Of a stretch of DNA of 59,686 bases, positions 36,020 through 49,700 are shown piece after piece. The stretch comes from Phycisphaeraceae bacterium (lineage in GTDB: Bacteria; Planctomycetota; Phycisphaerae; Phycisphaerales; Phycisphaeraceae). How positions within the stretch are numbered: the stretch's first letter is position 1; the number at the start of each line of letters is the position of its first letter. Below the pieces are notes generated by a model, which did no database searches, was not told the DNA's origin, and worked only from the letters and a program-made list of their open reading frames with translations. The position numbers and the translations under genes were made by a program. The stretch covers positions 1 through 59,686 of the forward strand of contig JAFIFY010000160.1 in assembly GCA_020831765.1 (NCBI GenBank), in the 5' to 3' direction.

Positions 36020-37714
36020 CTAAAACGCGAGCACTTGAACAGAAAAGTGAATCCAGGGATTCATGCCGCCGGACTCAAAACGATTGGCCCGGAACGGAAA
36101 CGCAACACTGACCCGACCCGTCACCCGCTCGAACAACTCGAATCCGATGCCAAACCCAGCGCTGGTCACAAAATCATCCTTGTCGATACCCAACCCGGCG
36201 GGCTTGAAGGGAAACGCTCCGCCGTGTTCGATGAACCCGAAAAGTTCGACGCGATCGTCGTAAGAGCCGCCAAACAGTCCGGTCTCCGGGGGCAGAAGCT
36301 GCACTTTGCCTTCAAGACCGACGTAGTAGCCTCGATTGCCGGTCAGCAAGCCTTCAGAGTAGCCTCGCACCGTATGGGCACCACCCACCTGGAACTGCTC
36401 ACTGGATGGAAGCAGGCGCTCCGGAGACAACTGCCAGCCCGCCCGTGCGACGAAACTCAAGTCGCGGGTAACCCGCTGCACCCGTACGACGTTGCCGTTG
36501 TAGACAAAGTAGTCCTGATCGCCGCCCAAGGCGTTGATTCCAAAGTTGAAGCTCTGCTCGGTGAACCAGATTCCGGTTGAATCGATCATCTGCGCGTTGA
36601 AGCCGAGATTGATCACCCGAAGATCAACCTTCTGAACCGTTTCACCCCCGAACTTGCTGACCGACTCCCGCATCTTCACCCGCCCGAAAACCGACACCTG
36701 CTCGGTCATGGTCACGACCAGCGGCGCGGCGAGGCCGAAACTGAACTCCAGCGAGCGACCGGTGACATCCAGGGGCTTCAATGGCCCATCAACGACCTCG
36801 ATGCCGCTGTAATCAAAACCGAACTCGAAGCGAATGTCCGAATCGAACAGCGGCAGACTGTAAGCCAGCGAGAACGATTCAGCGCCCTCGGACCAGTCGC
36901 CGGAGAGCAGCAGCGTATCCTGAATGCCGGACATCGAAGGGATGCGAAGGATGCCGCCGACACGCTCCCGGCCGATCGTGCGGCGACGCGTATTGTCGGT
37001 GAAAAAATACAGCTCGACCGGTCGCGGCTCGATCGCATCGAGGATGACGTCCGTCGTGCCGAATTCCGCTCCCGGCGCGAGTCGGGCACGCAGCTTGGCA
37101 TCATGAAGACGGTTGAATCGGATCAGGCGTTCTTCCAGTTGTTCGACCGAGAGCAACTCCCCGGAAAGCACACCCATTCGGTTGCGGATGTACGCGGCAC
37201 TGGATCGTGTCAGCCCTTCCACCTTAAGTTCACCGACCGTGGCCTCGATCAGCCGAATCTGGATGACACCACCCTCGACATCCTGCGGTGGAAGGACAGC
37301 CCGCGCCGTGGGGTAGCCCCGCAGATCGTAAAGACCGTTGATCTGGTCAACGGCGGAAAAAAGTTCGCGAATGCTGACCGTCCGCCCCTTGAGGGGGTCG
37401 AGAATCGGAGCCAGATCGGCCGGGGAGAGGATCGTGGAAGGGTCCAGCTCGAAACGCGTCACCTGGATCACCTTCGCATCGCTGAGCATATCCAGGTCGG
37501 CTGGATCGCGGTCCGGGGCATCGATTTCCGCCTCTTCGCGCTCCTCGCGGGTCAATCGCCGCTGGAGTCGAAGGTTTTCCAGGGCATCACGCTCGGCCCG
37601 GCGAATCGCCCCGGGATCGACCGAGGGATCCGGCGGGGAAGCTTCCACCACGCCAATTACGCACAACAGTGAAAACGCGACAACCAACCAGAATGCGGAG
37701 ATAAGCTTCTGCAC
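36020..37714 (-). CDS. Two-partner secretion outer-membrane transporter (TpsB/FhaC/ShlB family)
   Basis: 564 residues read from a GTG at 37714, chosen because GGAG lies 7 nt upstream and it begins a clean signal peptide (QKLISAFWLVVAFSLLCVIG). A basic/acidic helix follows (ERDALENLRLQRRL), like the pore-plugging helix of FhaC. Two POTRA domains cover roughly residues 60-140 and 140-215 (GYPTARAVLPPQ near 125). The rest is a beta-barrel with the diagnostic loop-6 motif VRGYSEG near 445 and a terminal strand ending in Phe (SVQVLAF). It should export the giant TpsA protein encoded 85 bp upstream on the same strand. Confidence 0.92.
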   Translation of the reverse strand: MQKLISAFWLVVAFSLLCVIGVVEASPPDPSVDPGAIRRAERDALENLRLQRRLTREEREEAEIDAPDRDPADLDMLSDAKVIQVTRFELDPSTILSPADLAPILDPLKGRTVSIRELFSAVDQINGLYDLRGYPTARAVLPPQDVEGGVIQIRLIEATVGELKVEGLTRSSAAYIRNRMGVLSGELLSVEQLEERLIRFNRLHDAKLRARLAPGAEFGTTDVILDAIEPRPVELYFFTDNTRRRTIGRERVGGILRIPSMSGIQDTLLLSGDWSEGAESFSLAYSLPLFDSDIRFEFGFDYSGIEVVDGPLKPLDVTGRSLEFSFGLAAPLVVTMTEQVSVFGRVKMRESVSKFGGETVQKVDLRVINLGFNAQMIDSTGIWFTEQSFNFGINALGGDQDYFVYNGNVVRVQRVTRDLSFVARAGWQLSPERLLPSSEQFQVGGAHTVRGYSEGLLTGNRGYYVGLEGKVQLLPPETGLFGGSYDDRVELFGFIEHGGAFPFKPAGLGIDKDDFVTSAGFGIGFELFERVTGRVSVAFPFRANRFESGGMNPWIHFSVQVLAF

Positions 37715-37799
37715 ACCAAAACTCCATTTCAGGTGACCGGACCTGCCCAACCTTGCTCGGCGGCGACCATCGTTCCGGGATTATCCCATAACAGCCGAA

Positions 37800-40700
37800 T
37801 CAAGGCTCGATGATCTCCACGGAATCCGGATCCGGCAGCACATCGCCGATATTCACCGGCGGCGCGGCATCTTCCTGGGTATCGTCGATCAACTCGTCAA
37901 CACCGACCACCGGCACGAAGAACTGGATCAGCCCATCGCCGTTCCGCTCACCGCGAATCGAACCAAGGCTCTTGCCGACGACCAACTCGACACTGTTGTC
38001 ATTGCTAAAGACACCGTTGATCAGAATCCTTGGATCGTAGCGGACCAGGAACGCATCGCTGTTGACCCGTTCCTGGCCGATGGTCAGGGAATACTGTCCA
38101 GTGAGTGTGAACATGTGAACATCGAATCCCGGCTTGGGATTCCGATCGGAGCTGTCCACCCGAACGCTATGGAACTGGTTGCTCGCCTCGGTGAACAGAC
38201 CCGTCGCGCCGTCGGTGATGCTCAGCAGCGATGTGTCGGACACCACCCGGCCGGCCCGGGCCGAAAGCTCATCAAAGACCACCGGCGCACCGGACATGAC
38301 ATTCAGGGACACCCACTCGGATTGTCCACCATTGCCGTCGGCCACGACCAGGTTCAATGGGTTGGGATTCGAGGTATTGATGATGTTGGCATTGATGACG
38401 CCGGCGTAGAGCTCGCCTCCGGTCGATAGCATAATCGTCTGATACTGGGAAGTGCCCAGCACCGAGGGCATGGACGGCAGGGTTCCATTGCCGGTGGGGA
38501 CCAGTCCTGGCGGCGACCCGGTCACGACCAGCGATTTGATGTGCTTGGCGTGAACCCAGAGCAGGCCGGTATCGCCCGTCGTCAGACCGGAGATCAGTTG
38601 CACGCCACCCAGCGGGGCGTGGATGTTGGTTTGACTCGCCGTCCCGCCGCGCATCCTGCCCTGCTCGGCCAACACCACCACCGCCTCGGGGTCGTCGCTC
38701 ATGGTCCGCACCTGCCCAAGCTGTACGTGCTCTGCCGCAAGGATGAAGACCTGCGAGCTACCAGCATCAAGAGTTGCTGGATCACTCATCACAATGCTGC
38801 CCGTCCCACCAGCGCCGGCCTGAACCTGAAGCGAACCGCTGGAAGTCACGGTCACTGGACCGAGAATGTCAATGTTCTCCGTGGCCAGAAGATCGACCAC
38901 ACCGTTGAGCGCGGCCAACTCCACGCTTCCGTCGATCAGCAGGTTGCCGGATGTCGATCCATCCGCGGCAAGGTAGAGATTCCGCCCGGCCGTGATCGAG
39001 CCCTGTCCGGTGATCTGAAGATCGCCGGAACCGCCGGTACCGCTTCGAAGGTATGTCTCCGTCGCCGAGCTCAGCGTGGGCGCACCGGCTAGGGAAATCC
39101 CCTCCGCCGACCAGGCCAGGATCAAGCCGGTCTGCGCCGTAAGCGTCGGATGGCTACTGATGGTCATATGCCCGATCCCCGAAAGTCCCGACACCATCTC
39201 CAGATTGCCGAAAGCCCAAACCTCGGATTGCCCACCGACCACCAGGTCGGTACGCGCGGCCAACTCAACATTCCCGGCGGTGGAAAGAACCCGCGACTGT
39301 CCGCCGATCGACAACAGGCCGGTTCCCGCGGTGCCCGGCGTCATGCGAATCGTGGCCACGGAATCGACCACCGCCCGGTCCTGCAACTGAATGTCACCGG
39401 CCGCGCTTAGCAACACGCCGTAAGCCGAGCCGATGATCGTCGCATCATCCCGGAGGAGCAGCCGGCCGCTTCCCGAACCTCCCGCCAGAACCGTGATCAT
39501 CTCATCGGCTCTCAGCAGCGATGACTCGGTAATGGCGATCTGTCCGAATGCCGAAAGCTCGATATCACGCAGGCTGTCCAGCGAGCCGGAGACATTCATG
39601 CCACTGCGCGAACTGAGCAGGTAAATCCCATCGCCACTCATGTCGCCTGCATTGAACATCATATTCGGGCTTTCGAGATGGATGCCGCCACCGGCCGTGG
39701 CGCTGACCGTGTGGCCCGGCTGAACACTGACGTTCAGCGAATCCACGGCGCTACGTCCGGCACCGATCGTCCCGCTCGCCGACAGGTGCAGACCGTCGGA
39801 AAGGATGTTGATCAACGCATCGGTGTTCGCATCGAGAATCGAACCCGGCGAAACCAGATGCACCATACCTCGCGAATAGACCGAATCCACCAACATGTCC
39901 GAGAAAAGTTCACTGATATGGATTCCATCACCGGACCGGGCAGTCAGCGTGCCACCGGGCGCAAGCGCCAGGGTGATCGGATTCATCTGATCACCAATGG
40001 CGCCGGAGGATGCTTCGAGAATCGAGCTATGGGCGACAATATGCGCCGGAAGGCTGGTGGGGCCGGCCACGATTGACCCTTCGGTCTTGAGGCGAAGCGC
40101 TCCGTTGGCCTCGATACCGTTCACGATCAGATCGGATTCCGAACCCAGCAACACCATACCGGCCGAAGTCACCCGGACAAGGTCGGAGGCGTCGATATTG
40201 AAGTCGTCCTTGAGATTGATGATGATCTCGTCGTCGGTGAGCGTCACATCAGCACGTTCGGCCGCCGCCAGCGCCAATTGCTGCTCGGTCGTCCATGTCG
40301 AAGCCGGCACGCCGCGCGGAATGATGATGTCCCCGGCAACCGCACCGACCTGGTTCCCGGCGATCAGCGTGATCTCGCGGCCGATGACGTTGGGGTCTTC
40401 GATCACCGTACGCGTCCGGGTCACATCCTTGAACAGCGCCGCTGAAACGGCCGAGCGAAGCTGTTCCTCCGTCCAAACAGCGCCCTCGGTGATGGTGTCG
40501 GCCTCGGTCGATGTGATGGTGTACCGGAAGTCCGGATCAAAGGCACCTAGACCACCGAACTTCGCGTGGGCATCGTGATAGGCCTGCGTCCGCTGGTCAC
40601 GGTACCGGTCCAGATCATCCTGATTCCATTCATTGACGGCCAGAAGCTCGGCGGCCGTCGCATCCGGAATGCTGAAGACGAAGTTCGGGTCGTAATCCTG

Positions 40701-43700
40701 GGCGGTATAGCCGGTGACCTCGCCATCCCCATTCACCACGGCGCGGATTCCGCGCATGTTCCAGTATTGGAAGTATTCGGCCGTCCGCAGATCCTCGAAA
40801 GCGTCCTTGGTCTCCTGGGCGCCTTCGAGCGCCGCATCGCCGATCAGGCGGGCACGGGTCCAGAGGTCCAGCAGTTCCTGCTCGGTACGGGTGTCGGCCA
40901 CCTGGTTGGGGTTGAAATCCAGAATGCTGCCACCGGGTGCATGCAGCAGAACATCGCCACTCACCGATTCAACCGTGTGCACACGCAGGTCGCCGCTGGT
41001 CTGCTCGATGCCGATGTCATCGGCGGCGCGTGCTTCGAGGATCGTATTGGGGCCATCAATCCTGACGGTGAGCGGCTGCTGAATCGCACCGATCGCGCCG
41101 TTCCTGGAAACCAGACTGAGGTTGCGCGAGCGCACCGCCACCGGCTGGTCGCCGACCTGGCGGATATTGCGATCCACATCCAGAGAAACATCACCCTCGC
41201 CGGAATCGATGCGGTAGATGGGAAGGTCGCCGCCGATATCGCGAAGATGAATGCCGTGGCGGGCGGTGGCGTCGATCATGCCATCATTGCCCACCTCGAT
41301 CAGCAATGGATTGCCCGCGGCGCCGATCGCGCCCTGGTTGGCCGACAGAGTCAACTGATCGGCGATCACCAGGCCGAATTCGCCGCCTTGCTGGATGCCT
41401 TCCCGCGCATCGATCGTCGTCGGCCCGCTGAGGTTGCGCACCAAGCCGGCGATGTGAATCCGGCCCTGGGAATCGATCGTCACCTCACCCTGGTCATGTC
41501 CGATGAAGTTCACCGCCACATCATTCGATGCGTACAGGCTGTGGTGATAGAATTCATTGATGCGCCGCTCATACTTGCGCATGAGCTTGACGCGTTCATC
41601 AACGCAGACCACGATTTTGAGTACACATTCACGATCCTCGGACCAATCGATAAGGTAAAAGCCCGTATCGAACCTGGTGTACTCGTGTCGATAAGGAACG
41701 GTATCGCTCGAATGTGAAAGAAAATCGCCCGTCACCCGATCGATGAAGTTCGATGACGTCGAGACCTCAGTGGGTTCCTTCACCGTCCAGTTGAGGCTGA
41801 TCCCGAACGGAAGAATCTCCTCCCATCGCTTGGTCTCTGTGATGATCGTATTCCGGCCGCTGATCCAGTTGAACCGCCGGTTGGCATGCGGCGCGAACAC
41901 CGAGCTTCGCCCATCCTTCTGGCTGACGACAAAGGTCGGGTTGCCCTCAGCATCGACGGTCATCGAATTGCGAACGAACACAGTGTTCTGATTCCGCGTG
42001 ATTTCCGTGACCAGGAAACGGCCATCGGCCCCGATCTGGGAGGTATCGGTCAGGCGAATCACGCCCGCCACACCCGTACCAGTGTCCAGGCGATTGATCA
42101 CCAGGTCATAAGTCGTCTGATTCTGGACATTGATCTTGCCGTAACCATCCATCACATTCAGCGTGCCGTTTCCGGTGCTGAAGATGTCACCGAAAATCTC
42201 CATGTGGCCGCCCTGAACCCGCACACCGTTGAGTTCGAGGCGGTCCTCGGCGGCGTTGTAGACCACGCGAATGCCCGGATCATCAATGCCCGGGTCATTG
42301 AGCTGCCAGAACACACGCGGGTCGGCCACGCCCGAGGCCACGTCCGCAAGGTAATCGGCACGATGCTGGGGAATATCCTTGACCAATTGGCTGTCGATCA
42401 CCACCGCCCGGTCCGGAATGCCGCTCTGAATCAGGCCGTTGATGTTGACTCGCTCAGCGCTGATGAACACATTGTTCCCGATGATCCGGGATCCGGTCTG
42501 GGTCGGAAGATTGTGGACAACGCGGCCCTGGCCGGTGATATTGGCGAACAGCACGCTCTGCCCCGGGATGCCCTCGAGTTGGCTCACCGGGTCGCCGCCC
42601 AGATGGTCGAAGCCCCAGGTGAAACTCTGGATCAGGTCGCCGAAGGTGAAGATGTCGATCGTCTGGCCAATGATGTCGGCACCGGTGTTCACGGACCCGA
42701 TCGAACTGATGGTCACATTGCCCCGAAGGTTGATGATGTCATCGGAGATGAACACCTCCGGTGCGCGCAGGTTGGGATTGTTCCCGGGGGTATCGGGGTC
42801 ATAGGTGTTGGTGATCGTGATCTGCGGCGGCGGCGAGGAATCGTTGTCCAGCAAAGTCTGGAACTGTGCCTGCTGCAGGAGACCGCCCAACAGGTTGCGG
42901 TTGTTGATCGCGGAGTTGGACCCTACCCGAATGCCGTTCATCAGTATCTGGCCGCCTTCATCATCGGGGATGAAGAACCGCAGGGTTTCAAGAAATCGCT
43001 CGGAGTGATTGGTCACATCAATGCGGGCGTCGCCGGGAGCGATCAGGTGCCCGGTACCGCCCACCACCTGGCCGCCAAGCCGGACATTGCCCGTCCGGGC
43101 GGTGATATCCTCGACCACCACGAAATCCACGAAGACCTGAACACCGCCAAGCTCTTCAAGCTTTCGCTCAAGAACCTGAATCTCCAGGAGGAACGCCTCG
43201 CGGGCCACGCTGTAGTCGTCATACTCATCAGCCAGAAGCTTCAACTCGTCGATGCGATCCTGGATCAGCGACGTCAACTCCACACCATCGACGTTCTGGT
43301 AGGTCACGCTGTCGCTGATCTCGGTGACCGGCCCGGTCTTGGGAATCACGATGTACTGGTGATGGCGGATGCCGGCGTTGAGCGTGCCGTCCACCTGAAC
43401 GGTTGAAAGCGACGAGTTGCTGGTCGTACCGGCGCGAATATCGAGACTGACCGGATCGGCACCGACAATATCGCCGAAGAAATTGGCCACATCCTCGACC
43501 ACCTCGCGGTACAGATCCGTCCCCTTGCCGTAACCCCGGACATTGACGGTACCGTTGCCGGCAAGGGCATTGACATCGCGCACCGCCAGGACTTCGGCCC
43601 CGGTGTCGACACGAATCGTGTTCTGCTGATTCACCTGCCCGTGGGCGTCGGGTTTGGTCTCAATGGGGAAAGCCGTCTTGTTCCAGAGCTGAGTCTCGGC

Positions 43701-46700
43701 ATCGGCGCTCAGATTGTTCGCGAACGCCCCCGTGCCGGCGTTGAGATAAACCGATTCCTCGGCCAGCACCGTGGCACCCCCATGAATGCGGATCAGTTGA
43801 TCGGCCCGGGCAAGAGACAACGTATTACCTTGCGCCGCTCCGGCCGCGCCGTAGGTCTTGCTCGAAGCATCGGTCTTGATGTCGGCGATGGTCTGGACAC
43901 CCATGCGGATGTCGCCATCACTTTCGAGGCTCGCGCCCTGACCGATGATGATCTCGGCCTCGCCGCGCGTGGTCTCGATCTTCGACTCGGTTCGAGCGAT
44001 GGCGATCGCGCCGCCGGAATCAAGCTTGACCGAATCGCGGGCCATGATGTTGTTGCGGGCCGAGATGTATATCTCGCCCTGATCATCATCCGGCCGGCTG
44101 GCGATCAGTTCCGCGCTGTCTCCGACCGATGCGCGCGTGGTATGCCTGAGGTTCGTGGTGCTTCGGCCGGCCGCCACGTCCAGCGCGCCGCCCGAACCGC
44201 TCTTGAGATTGAAGGCTCCGCCGGGCAACAGCGGCTTGAGTGTATCGGTGAACGCCTTCAGATCGATCCGCTCAGCCACGATCCTCGCCTGATCGCCGAT
44301 TCGGGCGAAGGTGTTGAGGTTCGTCAGGTTCTCCGCGCGGCCACCGCTATAGCCGGCCACCGAGGCGGCAAAGCTGTCACTGCGGGTGTTGAACGTGGTC
44401 TGGTGACCGCTGTCCACAATCACATGCGCCGCCTCGACCGTCGTGCCCGGTCCATTCCGGACTTCAGCCGTGCTGGTGGCGCGGCTGTCGGTCTTGGCCT
44501 TGGCCACGATCACAGCGCCCAGGCCTCCGGAGCCGCTGGAGGTCTCCGAAAACAGGTTACTCCTGGAATCAACCAAGATGCTGACCGTGTCGCCGGCTTC
44601 GACCGTCGATCCAGAACCCAGCCGGGCACGGCTGACGTTGTCGATCAGGGTTTCGGCCAGGTTGCCGCCACCGGCCAGCAGCCCGAAGTTCTTGCCGTTG
44701 GCCTTGGCATCACCCGAGGCCCGTGTCTCGGTGAGCAGGGTCAGGTCTGTGTGGGCGACAATATGGTTGTTCGTGCCGGTCACCACTTCGGTCGTGGGGC
44801 GGAAATCGGTCTTGGCTTCGGTCGCCCCGACGCCAAGCAGCAGACCACCCACCGCGGCGAAGGCATCCGACCGCGCGTTCACAGTGGCTCCCCGCTCGAC
44901 CAGGCCGGCGTTAAGGGAGATGATTTCACCTTCCAGATAAACACCCGAGCCGGTCTCTGTCCGCGTCGTCGGGCGCGAATCGACCCGGGCGATCGACACG
45001 CCCACGGATGCGCCGACCGAAACCGCGGCGCCCTGGGCCTTGGAATAGGCCACGGGGTTCACCTGGCTGTTGAGCGAGAGCGTTTCCTGCGCGATGAGCA
45101 GAGCGTCCTGCTCGACACTGGTGATGGTCTGGGTTCGGTCCCGGGCCTTGGCATCGGTGCCGGTACCCGCCAGGATGCCTCCGGTGGCGCCGATGGCGGT
45201 CATATCGTGTGTCACAACGCTGTATGAACCGATGCTGATGTTTCGGGCACGCAATTCGGCATCGCGCCCGATCGTGGCCAGGGCCTGGCCGGTGGCATCG
45301 CTGTAGCTGAAGCTGGCCCCGACGGCCGCGAGCCCAACGCTCAACTGCACCGTATCGGCCCGCATCGCGTGGTTCAGGTCCGCATCGATCAGAGCCGAAT
45401 GGGTGATCTTGACATCGGCCCCATCTTCGACTTTGGCCTCGGCGGTGCTGGACTTATCGAAAACCGCCACGGCAGCGCCCAGCCCGACAATGCCGCCGCC
45501 TCCGGCGTACGCCCGGATGTGCGACCAGTCGTCCTGAGTGTCCTGAGCCCTCACAATTAGATGATTGGCTGTGATGTTTCCGCCGATGGATGCCAGCGTG
45601 CGATCGCTGACATCGGCGATCGCCGCGCCACCGCCCAGCCCCACCGCGCCACCGATCGCCGCGGCCCCGGCGGTCAGGTCAACATCCGTCTGATTCTTGG
45701 CATTGACCTGAAGTTGCCCATCGGTGTGGACCGTCGCTCCGTCCCCGATAAACGCCCGGGCCGAGTAGCCGTCGGCGGACGGAGATGCCTCGTACGCCGA
45801 AGCCAGCCCCACCTGCGACTGACGATTCCGCGCCCGGTCGCGAACACCGGTTGCACCGTCGGCATCGGTGTCCAGGTTGTCGGCGAAGCTGTCGCCACCG
45901 GCCAGTTGATCGGCATGCATCACGGAGGTGCCGACCTGTGAATCGGCATCATCGCCCGGCCTCGATCCGATATTGGCCACCGAGACCGCGCCGCTGATCC
46001 CGACCGTCAGGCCGCCGCCACCAGCGATGGTGAGCGATTCAACATCGCGAAACGACTGCGCATCGACCAGGATGTCGCCCTGGGAACGAACCTGAGCGCC
46101 TCCTGCGATCCCCGCCGACACCCCGTTGCGCACCAGGGACACATCAACGGTCGCACCGACCGCGACGCCGAAGATATCCACGGCCAGACCGCCGAGCTTG
46201 GAGCTGATCTCGGTCGTGTCCTTGGCCGTCACCGACACTTCCTGCCCGCTGTTGGCGAAGCTCAGGTTCTGATTGACCTGGGTGAGCCCTCCGATCTGCG
46301 CGTAGGTCTGACCCTCCATCACGGTTACCAGGACCGTGCCCGCAAGGCTGAAACCGCCGGCACCGGAGATCGTGGCGCCGTAAGCCGTCAGGTCGTGACT
46401 GGATTCGGCGTTGATACCCGTCAGGCCCCGGGCGTTGAGCACGCTTGAGCCAAGTGTGTAAGCGCCGGTCTCGTGATCCAGCATGACCACGCCCACCGAA
46501 GCGCCGATGCCAACACCGCCGCCGATGCCCAGCGATCCGACGATCACCGTCGAATCGATGTCGCTCTCAGCGTTGATCAGGAGTTGATCCTGGCTGGTCA
46601 GCGTCGCGCCGTCGGCTCGTGCGAGGGTCGAGCCTTCGATATTGGCCACGCTGATCGATCCGGAAATTCCCGCCGCGCCGGCCAGGCCCGCGCCGGTGAC

Positions 46701-49700
46701 CACGGATTCCACCTCGGTGGTGGATCGGGCATCGATCAGCAGCTTGGACCGCGCTTCGACCTGGGCGTTTTTGACTTCGGCCAGCGTGTCGTGGCTGACC
46801 AGGTTGACATCCGCCCCACCGCCGACGCCCGCTGCGCCGCCCGCCGCCAGCCCGCCGACGCCGTGCGACATTCTCCCGTGGTGGAATCCGCCGACACGAA
46901 CCTGCTGCTGGGCGTGGGCTTCACCGAGGTCGGTGACGATCTTGGCCCCATCGTTGACGATCGCCCGGGTCGATCCGCCCAGCATGCTGACATCCACGAT
47001 CGCGGCCACGCCGACCTTGCCGCCGCCACTGACGTTGGCACTGGTGGCAAAGAGATCATCGGTCGCTGAAGCCGTGACAGCCACGCCGCGCATCGCCTCG
47101 GTGATCCGCCGGTCGGCCAGGTCGCCCGAGCCACCGGAGAGGCGTCCGGAATCGACCTGCATGGTCCCGGTCTTGCCATGGGCCGTCAGGACCGTGTTGT
47201 TGCCGCTGACCCGGGCCAGGGTGGCCACATCCACATCATTGACCGTGACCGCGCCGCCGATGCCGACCGTGCCGCCGATCGCCAGGCTTCCGGAGATCGA
47301 GTCGATCTCCGAATCGCTCCGGGCGTGGACGTGAATGTTGTTTTGTGCCGTAAGCTCAGCGCCACCGCCGACCAGCGCCTCGATCTCTCCGCCGATCCGG
47401 TTGATGGCGATCGATCCGGCGAAACCCGCCGTTCCCGCGCCACCGCCGCCAGCCGCGATCACGAAGAGTTCCGCCTCACGACGGGCATGAACATCGATGG
47501 ATCGGCCGGCATCAAGTGTTGAGCCGGAGACATCGGCCCGGACGGTGCCCGAGATGAAGTTGTAAGAGCCCGAAGCGCCCACGGCCACGGTCCCGGCCCC
47601 CGCCGCGGCGCCGGTGATGGCTTGAATCTTGGATTCATCCCGCGCCTCGACGACGATGTCACGGGTCGCGTCCAGGTTGGTGTCGGACAGCGTCTGGGCC
47701 AGCGTGGTGTTGCCGATGGTGTTGATCGCCAGCGACCCGGTCACGCCGACCTTCGCCGCGCCCGCGCCACCGACGGAAATGGCCAGAATGTCGGCTTCCT
47801 CCCGGGCGATGATCCGGACATCCTGCCCGCTGTAGGTTCCGCTGGCCGCACGCGCGGTGGTGGTGTTGGCAATGTTGTTGTAAGCGCCGGTCACCCCGAC
47901 CGCCGCCTGCCCGCTGGAGACCGCGATGCCACCGGTGACGGAGAGAATTTCACTCTCATCCCTGGCGTCGGCCCTGACCAGGCCATCACTGTCCACCGTG
48001 GCATTAAGCAAAAGCGCTTCGGTGGTGTTTTCAATGACGTTGTAAGCCAGTGAACCTGAGATCGCCGCGGTCTGCGATCCAGCCAGCGCCGCCGAGACCG
48101 AGAGCAGGTAGTTGTCGTTCCGCGCATCGACGGCGACCGAACTTGAGCCCTTGACACTTCCCCCGTCGATCGAGGCTCGCGTGGTGTTCTCCACCTCGTT
48201 CATCGAGAAGCCGGCGCCGATGCCCGCCTTGCCGCCGTAGGTCGCAGCGCCGGCGATCGCCCGGATATCCGACTCATCCCGAGCCTCGACCTCGACCTGA
48301 CCGTTCTCAAGGGTGACCGTTGCGCTCTGGAGCAGCGCTTCGGTGGTGTTCTCGATGTTGCTGTAGCCCGCCGAACCCGCCACGCCGACCTTGCCCGCGC
48401 CCGCTCCGCCAGCCGAGATCGAAAGCAACTGCCCTTCGTTGCGAGCATTGATGAAGAGACTGCCGCCGTTTTCAATATCAAGCGTGGCCGCGCCCACTTT
48501 GGCCCGGGTCTCTTTCTCCAGAATGTTGTGCGAATATGCGCCGGCCAGGCCGATCGAGTTCTGCCCGGTTTGAATGACGATCGCGCCGGCCAGGGCGTAG
48601 AGTTGCGATTCATCGGTCGCGCGGACATGCACACCCGGGTTGGTCGTCACGTTGGTGTCGCTGCCGACCGCCTGGGTGATGACCGGAGCATTCCCCTGGG
48701 TGGTGATGCTCATGTTGCCGAAGATCATCGCCTCGGTGAGGTTGTTCACCGAGTTGTAGGTGATGTCGGCCGAGAGACCGAATCCGGCCTTATTGCCGTC
48801 GCCCGCGTCCTTCTCGCCGCTGGTCTGATTGCCCGACCCGACCGCGGGCACGGCGGCGGCAAGCGAGAACCCGCCCACGAAACCTTCTGTCCGGGACCGC
48901 ACCAGCAGGTTGCCCGGCAGGTGGATGCTTCCGCCCGCCCCGGTCTGGCCTTCACGATTGGCGATCAGGGCCCGGGTGGAGCGTTCAATTTCCGACACGG
49001 CGACCGAAGCGCCGATGCCGACATTGCTGCTGGTCGTAAAGCCGCCGGCCACGTTGACCACCGTCGTATCGTCGAGCGCATCCACGGCGAGCACTCTACC
49101 CAGGACATCGGCACCTGGCGAAACCTGCGCAAGCGTATCGCTGTCACCCTTCACCCAGGAGAACACGCCGTTGATGGCGACCCTGCCCGCCTTGGTTCCG
49201 GATTCGCCCACGGCGATGATGTTGTGGTCGGTGTGGGCGGTTACGTGCAGCTCATCGCCGCGCAACTGTGCGCCATCTTCGACCCACGCCCTCGCTCCAC
49301 CCTCGAATGTCAGATCGAGGTAGGCCCCACCGACGCCGGCCTCACCCGCCTGGGCACCCGTGAACAGGTTCTTCGGATTGAACCCGAATACCCCGGACAG
49401 GTTGATGATGCCCTGGTGGGCGGTGGCCTGAACGGTGACATCCTGGGCCGCGGCGGCCGGGCCCGCGCCTGGATTGATTCGGGCGTTGGCACCCAGCCAT
49501 GCATCAGCGCGATTGTCCACCTTCAGGATGTTGAACGATCCGCTGAGCGTGAACTTCTCGCTCTCGGCAAAGCTCTGCGTCCAGCCGGTAATCAGTGAAT
49601 AGGTCCCACTGTCAAGAAGCAGCTTGATCCGCTGCACATAATCAGTCCATTCTTCCAGCTCATCCGAATCCCACCGTCCCCATTCGGTGGCGGGGATGGG

